This document shows, piece after piece, positions 1-5,672 of a DNA stretch of 5,672 nt. The notes beneath the pieces were generated by a model, which searched no databases, had not been told where the DNA came from, and saw only the letters and a program-made list of their open reading frames with translations. Each line of letters opens with the position of its first letter. Positions within the stretch are counted from its first letter, which is position 1. The stretch spans positions 1 through 5,672 of the forward strand of contig JAVEEO010000285.1 of NCBI GenBank assembly GCA_030840415.1, written 5' to 3'. A program made the translations under genes and the position numbers. The DNA comes from Pseudonocardiales bacterium (GTDB taxonomy: Bacteria; Actinomycetota; Actinomycetes; Mycobacteriales; Jatrophihabitantaceae).

Positions 1-669
1 GATTCGTTCCAGCAGATGCGGCAGGCATTCACCCTGACCCGCCAGAACGATGCCCGACTTGTCCCGTATCTGGTGCTGACGGTCGTTGCGGTGGCGACGG
101 TGATCTACCTGTTGATGCTGCTGATCACCGGCAGCGTCTGGCTGCCGATCCTGCCCGCCCTGCTGTTCGGCCTGATCGCCGCGCTGTTCCTGTTCTCCCG
201 CCGGGCCCAGAGCTCGGCCTACCGGCAGGCCGAGGGCCAGGCCGGCGCGGCCGCCTACGTCCTCGGCCAACTGCGCGGCGACTGGCACAAGACCGACGCC
301 GTGGCCGGGACGCCGCAACTGGACGCGGTGCACCGACTGCTCGGCCGCCCCGGTGTGGTGTTGATCGGGGAGGGCGCGCCGCAGCGGGTCAAGCCGCTGC
401 TGGCCCAGGAGAAGAAGCGGGTCGCCCGGCTCGCCGGCGACGCCCCGATCTATGACGTGGTGGTCGGCCGCGGTGAGGGCGAGGTGCCGCTGGCCAAGCT
501 CAACACGCACCTGATGAAGCTGCCGCGCAACCTGTCCAAGGAGCAGGTGGTCGCGCTGGACCGGCGGCTGGCCGCTCTCGGTGCCCAGCGCGCTCCGCTC
601 CCCCAGGGGCCGATGCCCGGTGGCGCGAAGATGCGCAGCGTGCAGCGCGCGGCCCGCCGTCGCGGCTGA
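1..669 (+). CDS. DUF4191 family membrane protein, 5'-truncated by window edge
   Basis: Homologue of the actinobacterial DUF4191 family (M. tuberculosis Rv2219 type), integral membrane proteins of unknown function. The reading frame is open from base 1. The first ATG at 16 has no Shine-Dalgarno sequence before it, and family members carry a basic N-terminal extension ahead of the 'QAFTL' segment, so the true start probably lies upstream and 222 residues are visible. Numbered from base 1, two adjacent hydrophobic segments at about residues 21-43 and 45-65 form a membrane hairpin. They are followed by 'SRRAQ' and a family-typical 'AEGQAGAAA' stretch. The soluble C-terminal part contains 'LDAVHRLLGRPGV', 'RVKPLLAQEKKR' and 'GEGEVPLAKL', and ends in a basic 'MRSVQRAARRRG' tail, all strongly reminiscent of Rv2219. 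The RDD gene starts 5 nt after its stop, suggesting co-transcription. Family assignment is firm; biochemical role is unknown. Confidence 0.88.
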   Translation, partial: DSFQQMRQAFTLTRQNDARLVPYLVLTVVAVATVIYLLMLLITGSVWLPILPALLFGLIAALFLFSRRAQSSAYRQAEGQAGAAAYVLGQLRGDWHKTDAVAGTPQLDAVHRLLGRPGVVLIGEGAPQRVKPLLAQEKKRVARLAGDAPIYDVVVGRGEGEVPLAKLNTHLMKLPRNLSKEQVVALDRRLAALGAQRAPLPQGPMPGGAKMRSVQRAARRRG

Positions 670-674
670 GCGCG

Positions 675-722
675 GTGCCCGAAGCGGCAGAGCCCACCGT
701 GCCCGAAGCGGCTGGACCCCCA
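675..722 (+). repeat. Imperfect tandem duplication of 24 bp at the RDD start
   Basis: Bases 675-698 and 699-722 are two adjacent 24-bp copies sharing 19 of 24 positions; the first 14 bases (GTGCCCGAAGCGGC) are identical. The unit keeps frame and encodes an 8-residue repeat, PEAAEP-like then PEAAGP-like. The start codon GTG is duplicated along with it, giving two in-frame candidate starts. It looks like a short slippage or duplication event in a disordered N-terminus. Confidence 0.8.
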
Positions 723-1154
723 TTGGCCGGTTCGGCAACCCCCTACTACCGAGGTCAGCAGATCGGCTTGCCACCGTCCGGGCCGGGATCGCTGGCCCCG
801 ACCGGCCGCCGGATCGCCGCCTTCGTCATCGACCTGGTGGCCGCTGGCCTGGTGGCCAGCCCCTTCGTCGAGCGGCGCGACCTGCCTGGCCTGGCGGCGC
901 ACCTGCCCGGCCAGTGGAGCCTGATCCCGCTCGCGTTGGACTACCTGATCGGGTTGCTGCTGTTCGGCCGGACGTTCGGCATGTACCTCACCGGGTTGCG
1001 GGTGGTCCGGGTGGACGCCCGGCTGCCGGTCGGGCCGGTACGCGCGCTGGTGCGCACCGCGCTGCTGGTTGCCCTCCTACCGGCGCTTGTCGCCGACCAG
1101 GACTTCCGGGGCCTGCACGACCGGCTGACGGCTACCGCGGTGATCGTCCACTGA
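675..1154 (+). CDS. RDD family small membrane protein
   Basis: A 159-residue RDD-domain membrane protein, equivalent in position to Rv2219A, which lies between the DUF4191 gene and glnA1 in M. tuberculosis. The first 40 residues are proline/alanine-rich and probably disordered. The RDD signature follows: 'GRRIAAFVID' at the first membrane helix (about residues 44-62, Arg45/46 and Asp53), a second helix at about 82-97, the family-typical 'TFGMYLTGLRVVRVD' at 100-114, a third helix at about 121-140, and the closing 'RGLHDRLTATAVI' with Asp149. RDD proteins have been linked to small-molecule or ion transport, but no substrate can be inferred here. The GTG start at 675 has no clear ribosome binding site, so it may depend on translation of the preceding gene, whose stop is 5 nt upstream. 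An in-frame GTG at 699, within a duplicated segment, is an alternative start that would shorten the protein by 8 residues. Confidence 0.85.
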   Translation: MPEAAEPTVPEAAGPPLAGSATPYYRGQQIGLPPSGPGSLAPTGRRIAAFVIDLVAAGLVASPFVERRDLPGLAAHLPGQWSLIPLALDYLIGLLLFGRTFGMYLTGLRVVRVDARLPVGPVRALVRTALLVALLPALVADQDFRGLHDRLTATAVIVH

Positions 1155-1218
1155 GGGCCCTCCGCCGAGGACTGTCCACAGCTACTCGTCTCCCCGCGCG
1201 GGCGGGCCGGCTCAGGGC

Positions 1219-1256
1219 GTAACGTCGCGGAAACAGTCGGGACACCGGGTAGCAAT
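1219..1256 (+). promoter_or_regulatory. GlnR-type operator upstream of glnA (two a/b element pairs)
   Basis: GTAAC (1219-1223), six bases, GAAAC (1230-1234) is an exact match to the a-b half of the actinobacterial GlnR consensus, gTnAc-n6-GaAAc. At the same 11-bp spacing, two weaker elements follow: GACAC (1241-1245) in the a position and GCAAT (1252-1256) in the b position. This reproduces the a1-b1-a2-b2 layout described for strong GlnR sites in Streptomyces. The array ends 73 bp before the glnA start codon and just upstream of a candidate -10 hexamer, a suitable place for an activator or dual regulator. GlnR is known to control glnA in response to nitrogen in actinomycetes; that it does so here is inferred from the motif. 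Confidence 0.78.
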
Positions 1257-1266
1257 CGGGCGCCAC

Positions 1267-1272
1267 TAGGTT
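1267..1272 (+). promoter_or_regulatory. Candidate -10 element of the glnA promoter
   Basis: TAGGTT fits the TAnnnT pattern of actinobacterial housekeeping promoters. It would place the transcript start near 1279, about 50 nt before the glnA start codon. No convincing TTGACA-like -35 lies 16-19 bp upstream; that space is occupied by the second pair of GlnR-like elements, consistent with activator-assisted transcription. Assigned by inspection only. Confidence 0.4.
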
Positions 1273-1317
1273 TGGCAGCACGTTCTGTGATCTCCCACCC
1301 CACCCGAGGCAGACGAC

Positions 1318-1322
1318 AAGGA
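1318..1322 (+). promoter_or_regulatory. Shine-Dalgarno that fixes the glnA start at ATG 1330
   Basis: AAGGA at 1318-1322 lies 7 nt before ATG 1330 but only 1 nt before an in-frame TTG at 1324. The spacing therefore favours the ATG and a protein beginning MFSSSDEV, matching the MF-type start recalled for many actinobacterial glutamine synthetases. Confidence 0.75.
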
Positions 1323-1329
1323 CTTGCAG

Positions 1330-2754
<1,425 letters not shown>

Positions 2755-2762
2755 GATCTGAA

Positions 2763-2795
2763 CCCGCGGGCCTGCGACTCCGTACGGCCCCCGGG
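2763..2795. terminator. Strong hairpin between convergent genes, probable bidirectional terminator
   Basis: Arms CCCGCGGGCC (2763-2772) and GGCCCCCGGG (2786-2795) pair at 9 of 10 positions with a single C-C mismatch. The loop can extend the stem further (TGCG with CGTA, one G-U pair). It sits in the 48-bp gap between the glnA stop and the stop of the minus-strand kinase-like gene. No T-tract follows on either strand, but many actinobacterial terminators lack one. Function in both directions is inferred from the convergent layout. Confidence 0.6.
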
Positions 2796-2802
2796 GAACT
2801 AC

Positions 2803-3245
2803 TCATTTCGCCGTGACAGCCGCGCGCCCGATCAGGTCGAGGATGGCCGCGATCACCGCCGGCACCGGCTGTCTGGTGTCGATCACCAGGTCGGCGGATG
2901 CGAGCAGCAGCGGCTCGATCTCGCACCGGTCGGCGAGGACGCGCTCCAGTTCGCCGGGCCCCTTGCCGTAGCCGTTCGAGGATCGGGCTGGCAGCCGGTC
3001 CACCAGGACGGTTTCCGGCACGGTCAGCACGACCCTGAGGTCCCAGTGGAACCGCATCTGCTCGTCCGAACAGCCTGCGAAGAACACCGGACCCTCGCCC
3101 GCGTCGGCCAGCAGCCGAGCGATCTCGTCGACGCACCACGGCCAAACGCCACCCGCGCCCGGGATGGTGAAGCTGTCGTCGTCGGCGTCGAAGGCGGCGT
3201 ATCTGACTTGCCGGCCCCGGACATCCCCGTCACCAGCACGCGCAT
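2803..3245 (-). pseudogene. Small P-loop kinase-like (adenylate-kinase-type) gene, disrupted by deletion/frameshift
   Basis: Two frames together give a recognisable small P-loop NTPase of the kind annotated 'AAA family ATPase' or nucleoside kinase-like in actinobacteria. From ATG at 3245 the first 14 residues, MRVLVTGMSGAGKS, hold a complete Walker A motif. That frame then becomes Pro/Thr/Ser-rich nonsense. From about 3201 another frame continues the family pattern: 'YAAFDADDD', then 'DEIARLLADAGEGPVFFAGC', 'LRVVLTVPETVLVDRL', 'SNGYGKGPGE' and 'IEPLLLASADLVIDT', ending at the TGA at 2805-2803 (132 residues). Relatives have about ten more residues (helix 1, 'xxxELxxRG') between GKS and the Tyr; only two bases remain there, implying loss of about 28 nt. 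No usable start precedes the second frame; a GTG at 3087 would yield only a 94-residue fragment lacking the P-loop. The start overlaps the end of the upstream BldC-like gene by 16 nt. Substrate unknown; probably inactive. Confidence 0.78.
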
Positions 3246-4042
3246 CCCCGAAGGGTAAGGGCGTTCCTCCGGGCTACGCCGCGGGCGGTCTCCAGAGTCA
3301 AGGCGTGAAGAGCCTGCGCCGCGGCGGCGGCCTCCCGCTCCAGGCAGAGGTCGGACGCAGCCACCGTCGCCGCGACGTCGGCCGCGGCGTCTGTGACTGC
3401 TTGAGCGACGCGCGCCGCGGCGAGGGCACCGTCGGCCATAGCCGTGTCAGCGGCAGCCTGCACCGTAGCGGCCATCCGTACCGCGAGGAACGAGGTCTGG
3501 GCCTCGGTGCCTGAGAAGCCGACGAGCCTGGTGGCCTGAGCCGCCGCCTCGGCGAGGCGTGCCGCCTGCGCGGTGGCCAACGACCGCATTGCGCCCGCGG
3601 CCAGGGCTGCCTCGCCGGCAATCCGCTGTGCAGCTTCGGCAGCGGCGAATGCCCTCGCCCGACGAGCCTTCACCGCTGCCGATGTCACCCGCTCTGCAGC
3701 CGCCGCAACCGCCCCCGCCGTCTCCAGCACGGCCTCCAACGCTGCCTGAGCCTGTAGTTCCACCACGATGGCGACCGCCTCGGCCACCACGGCGTCAGCT
3801 GCGCCGTAACCGGTGTCGCGGGTGACAGGCGTGGCCCAGGACTCCTGCGTGCCGTTGAGAACCTCGAACATGAGCGCTTGGACGTCGGAGCTGCGGAATC
3901 GCCGATGCCCACCCGGGGTGCGGGTGGAGGCAATCTTGCCCTTACTTGCCCAGCGGCTGACGGTCTTCGGATCGACGAAAACCAGGGCTGCTACGACCGC
4001 GGGAGTGAGGAGATTCTCTGTGAGCGTCTTCGGTACGGCCAT
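3230..4042 (-). CDS. BldC-like helix-turn-helix protein with long alanine-rich C-terminal domain
   Basis: A 270-residue protein. Residues about 11-58 form a MerR/BldC-type winged helix-turn-helix: 'LLTPAVVAAL', 'VDPKTVSRWASKGKI' and 'RTPGGHRRFR' match Streptomyces BldC nearly motif for motif. BldC itself is only about 68 residues and binds DNA as head-to-tail oligomers. Here a linker (about 59-78) leads to a tail of 192 residues (79-270) with 74 alanines by my count, about 39 percent, and no proline, suggesting one or more long helices or a coiled coil for oligomerisation or partner binding. ATG at 4042 is preceded by GGGGGAG, 4 nt away. Stop TGA lies inside the start of the kinase-like pseudogene (16-nt overlap), so the two were probably one transcript. 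It diverges from the MMPL transporter gene and may regulate it or itself, which is inference. The HTH call is secure; the tail's role is unknown. Confidence 0.85.
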   Translation of the reverse strand: MAVPKTLTENLLTPAVVAALVFVDPKTVSRWASKGKIASTRTPGGHRRFRSSDVQALMFEVLNGTQESWATPVTRDTGYGAADAVVAEAVAIVVELQAQAALEAVLETAGAVAAAAERVTSAAVKARRARAFAAAEAAQRIAGEAALAAGAMRSLATAQAARLAEAAAQATRLVGFSGTEAQTSFLAVRMAATVQAAADTAMADGALAAARVAQAVTDAAADVAATVAASDLCLEREAAAAAQALHALTLETARGVARRNALTLRGCACW

Positions 4043-4046
4043 GGAA

Positions 4047-4053
4047 CTCCCCC
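4047..4053 (-). promoter_or_regulatory. Shine-Dalgarno of the BldC-like gene
   Basis: Read on the minus strand, GGGGGAG ends 4 nt before ATG 4042. The spacer is slightly short but the purine run is clear, and it supports this start, which places the HTH ten residues from the N-terminus as in BldC. Confidence 0.55.
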
Positions 4054-4208
4054 AGGTGGTCAGCGACCCCCTCGCGCCGCATACGCAACGTCATGGGCAG
4101 ACCTGTCGCCACTGTTTCGAGGGTAGCCCCACAGTCAGCGTTGCCCTCCGGCCACGAGAGATCCGGGCGACGGTTTGCGCTTCGGCAAAGGTCGTCCCTT
4201 TACGGGCT

Positions 4209-4251
4209 CGAGCAGTCCTGTTCAAGCGTTCCGCCGGTTCGGTACTGCTCG
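4209..4251. promoter_or_regulatory. Inverted repeat, candidate operator for the divergent genes
   Basis: CGAGCAGT (4209-4216) and ACTGCTCG (4244-4251) are exact reverse complements separated by 27 bp. Allowing one bulged T, the match extends three more bases outward (GCT/AGC). Centre-to-centre distance is 35 bp, so the half-sites are separated by somewhat more than three helical turns. The right arm touches a weak TAGCGT -10-like hexamer for the MMPL gene, where a bound protein could block transcription. It could equally be an RNA hairpin in a leader. Which protein, if any, binds is unknown. Confidence 0.4.
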
Positions 4252-4313
4252 TAGCGTCGACAGCGGGCACCTTGCCTTGCCGCCGACGGCATCAGCCCCA
4301 GTGTGCTCCCATT

Positions 4314-4318
4314 AGGAG
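4314..4318 (+). promoter_or_regulatory. Shine-Dalgarno of the MMPL gene
   Basis: AGGAG at 4314-4318 lies 6 nt before ATG 4325, an ideal spacing. It sets the start so that the protein opens with a short basic cytoplasmic segment, MERFARLVLHHRR, directly before the first membrane helix, as usual for MMPL transporters. Confidence 0.8.
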
Positions 4319-4324
4319 TTCCTC

Positions 4325-5672
4325 ATGGAGCGCTTCGCCCGCCTCGTCCTGCATCACCGCCGGATCGTCAGCGCCATCTGGTTGGCGCTCTTCATCGGCG
4401 GCCTGGCCTCGGTGAGCCCGCTGGGTGACCGCTGGTCGCTGAACTTCTCACTGCCCGGACAACCGGGCGACAACGCCGAGCAGCAGCTCATCGACACCTA
4501 CGGCGTGAGCACCTTCGACTCCTACCTCGCTGTCGTGACGGTGCCGCCGGGTGAGACGGTCGCAGGGAACAGCGCCGCCGTGGCCGGTGTGATCAGTGCC
4601 GGCATCGCGGCTGTCCCCGACGTGAAGCTGCGCGTGGTGGACTACGCCAGCACCAAGGACCCCGGCTTCGTGACCGACGACGGCCGCACGACATACGCCC
4701 TGATCCAGGCTCCGCTCCCGGTGACGTTCGGGCCCTACATCGAAACCCAGCTCGACCCCGCACTGACCGAGGCAGCCCGGGCCGCCGGCTTCGAGAGCGG
4801 CCTGACTTCCTACGGGCTGCTGTCCGCGGGCGGTGACCAGCAAGGCTCCAGCGTCCTGATCGAGACCCTGATCGCCGCCGCGGGTGCGCTGCTGGTGCTG
4901 CTCTTCGTGTACGCGTCGTTCCTGGCGCTGCTGCCGCTGCTCATCGCCGGGGTGTCGATCCTCACCACGTTCATGCTCGTGCTCGGGCTCACGACGTTCA
5001 CCGATGTCAGCATCATCGTCAAGTTCCTCATCGCCCTGATCGGGCTGGGGGTCGCCATCGACTACTCGCTGATCCTGGTGTCACGATGGCGGGAAGAACG
5101 CGCCCACGGCCGCGGCAACGAGGAAGCTGTCGTAGTAGCGATGAAGACGGCCGGACACGCCGTTCTGGCCTCGGGCGTCACCGTGGCAATCAGCTTGCTG
5201 GCACTGCTGATCCTGCCGGTGCCGGCCCTGCGCAGCATGGGCGTCGCGGGGATGCTGATCCCGCTGGTCAGCGTGGCCGTGGTGCTCACCCTGCTCCCGG
5301 CGCTGCTGTCCAGCGTCGGCCCGCGCATCGACTACCCCCGCATCCGCAGGGAAGGCACCGCCTCCCGTGGCTGGTCGGCCTGGGCGCGGCTGATCGTCAG
5401 GCATCGCGTGTTGGCCACCGCGACGGCTCTGATCGTGCTCGGCCTCCTCATCGCGCCCGTGTTCGGACTCAAGATCGGGCCGGGCTCCAGCCTGGAGTCT
5501 CTAGCGCACAACGGTCCCCGCTTCGAGGCGCTGAAGACGCTGACTGACGGCGGGGTCGGCGCCGGGGTCATCACCCCCATCGAGGTGCTCGTTCCCGCCA
5601 ATGACGCCAATGCGGCTGCCCGGGCAGCCCGCGGCGTTGCCGGCGTCCAGCTGGCCGTCGTGGGCACCATCC
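4325..5672 (+). CDS. MMPL/RND family transporter, 3'-truncated by window edge
   Basis: The frame is open from ATG 4325 to the window end: 449 residues of a family usually around 700 or more. MMPL proteins are proton-driven inner-membrane exporters of lipids or other hydrophobic compounds. Visible order: cytoplasmic start, membrane helix 1 (about 14-31), first extracytoplasmic porter-like domain (about 32-176), then a five-helix block at about 178-199, 201-224, 229-252, 278-297 and 305-330. The fourth helix carries 'GLGVAIDYSLILVSRWREE' with Asp246-Tyr247, matching the Asp-Tyr proton-relay pair known in MmpL3 (Asp256-Tyr257). A basic cytoplasmic stretch (about 333-361) precedes helix 7 (363-382), and the second extracytoplasmic domain has begun ('GLKIGPGSSLESLAHNGP'). 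The missing part should hold helices 8-12 and the second Asp-Tyr site. It diverges from a BldC-like gene. Substrate cannot be inferred; no lesion seen. Confidence 0.93.
   Translation, partial: MERFARLVLHHRRIVSAIWLALFIGGLASVSPLGDRWSLNFSLPGQPGDNAEQQLIDTYGVSTFDSYLAVVTVPPGETVAGNSAAVAGVISAGIAAVPDVKLRVVDYASTKDPGFVTDDGRTTYALIQAPLPVTFGPYIETQLDPALTEAARAAGFESGLTSYGLLSAGGDQQGSSVLIETLIAAAGALLVLLFVYASFLALLPLLIAGVSILTTFMLVLGLTTFTDVSIIVKFLIALIGLGVAIDYSLILVSRWREERAHGRGNEEAVVVAMKTAGHAVLASGVTVAISLLALLILPVPALRSMGVAGMLIPLVSVAVVLTLLPALLSSVGPRIDYPRIRREGTASRGWSAWARLIVRHRVLATATALIVLGLLIAPVFGLKIGPGSSLESLAHNGPRFEALKTLTDGGVGAGVITPIEVLVPANDANAAARAARGVAGVQLAVVGTI

Larger units (their letters stand above)
4043..4324. other. 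Divergent intergenic region between BldC-like and MMPL genes
   Basis: This 282-bp spacer must hold the promoters of both divergent genes. I see no protein-coding gene in it; the overlapping open frames are low-complexity shadows. It holds an 8-bp inverted repeat pair (4209-4216 and 4244-4251) and a smaller dyad, TTTGC-6-GCAAA (4174-4189), flanked by imperfectly placed GACG/CGTC. A weak -10-like TAGCGT (4252-4257, plus strand) directly abuts the right arm of the first repeat, but its -35 region is poor. No convincing minus-strand promoter was found by eye. Confidence 0.6.

Noticed and set aside
1153..1162. Palindrome GAGGGCCCTC just after the RDD stop as a terminator
   Set aside because: A 10-bp palindrome without a loop and without a following T-tract; too weak to call a terminator between the RDD gene and glnA.
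1172..1180. CTGTCCACA, one mismatch from the Streptomyces-type DnaA box TTGTCCACA
   Set aside because: A single near-match, without a cluster, AT-rich segment or dnaA/dnaN neighbours, is most simply chance.
3024..3245. 73-residue minus-strand frame as an intact small gene
   Set aside because: Only its first 14 residues look like protein. The rest is Pro/Thr/Ser/Arg-rich out-of-frame reading of the kinase, whose true continuation is in another frame.
3813..4415. Plus-strand 200-codon frame bridging the divergent spacer
   Set aside because: It is antisense to the BldC-like HTH and runs out of frame into the MMPL gene; composition is low complexity and no ribosome binding site was seen.

Overview
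This 5.67-kb window is GC-rich (mostly G or C at third codon positions) and comes from an actinobacterium (Actinomycetota). The best evidence for lineage is the left half: a DUF4191 membrane protein, an RDD-family membrane protein and a type I glutamine synthetase, in the order recalled for M. tuberculosis Rv2219-Rv2219A-glnA1. The glnA upstream region also carries a GlnR-type operator, as expected for nitrogen-regulated actinobacterial genes. The genus cannot be fixed from the sequence alone.

Layout. Positions 1-669 (+) hold the 3' part of the DUF4191 gene, which runs in from outside the window. It is followed 5 nt later by the RDD gene (675-1154, +), probably in the same transcript. A 175-bp gap carries a four-element GlnR-like site (1219-1256), a candidate -10 hexamer (1267-1272) and a Shine-Dalgarno sequence, leading into glnA (1330-2754, +). 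A strong hairpin (2763-2795) lies in the 48-bp space between glnA and genes converging on it from the right.

The right half looks accessory rather than housekeeping. On the minus strand, a BldC-like helix-turn-helix protein with a 192-residue alanine-rich, proline-free tail (4042-3230) overlaps by 16 nt the start of a small P-loop kinase-like gene (3245-2803). The kinase gene is broken: an intact Walker A motif is followed at once by a frame change, and about ten expected residues are missing, as from a deletion of roughly 28 nt. Diverging from the BldC-like gene across a 282-bp spacer with two inverted repeats is an MMPL/RND-type transporter (4325 to the window end, +), of which the first 449 residues are present.

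Working model. The left half is a conserved nitrogen-assimilation locus with glnA under GlnR control and, judging by its conserved tyrosine site, adenylylation control. The right half pairs a divergent regulator-like protein with a membrane exporter, a common arrangement for local control. That regulatory link is inference from position only. The most unusual items are the BldC/alanine-rich architecture and the decayed kinase translationally overlapping it.
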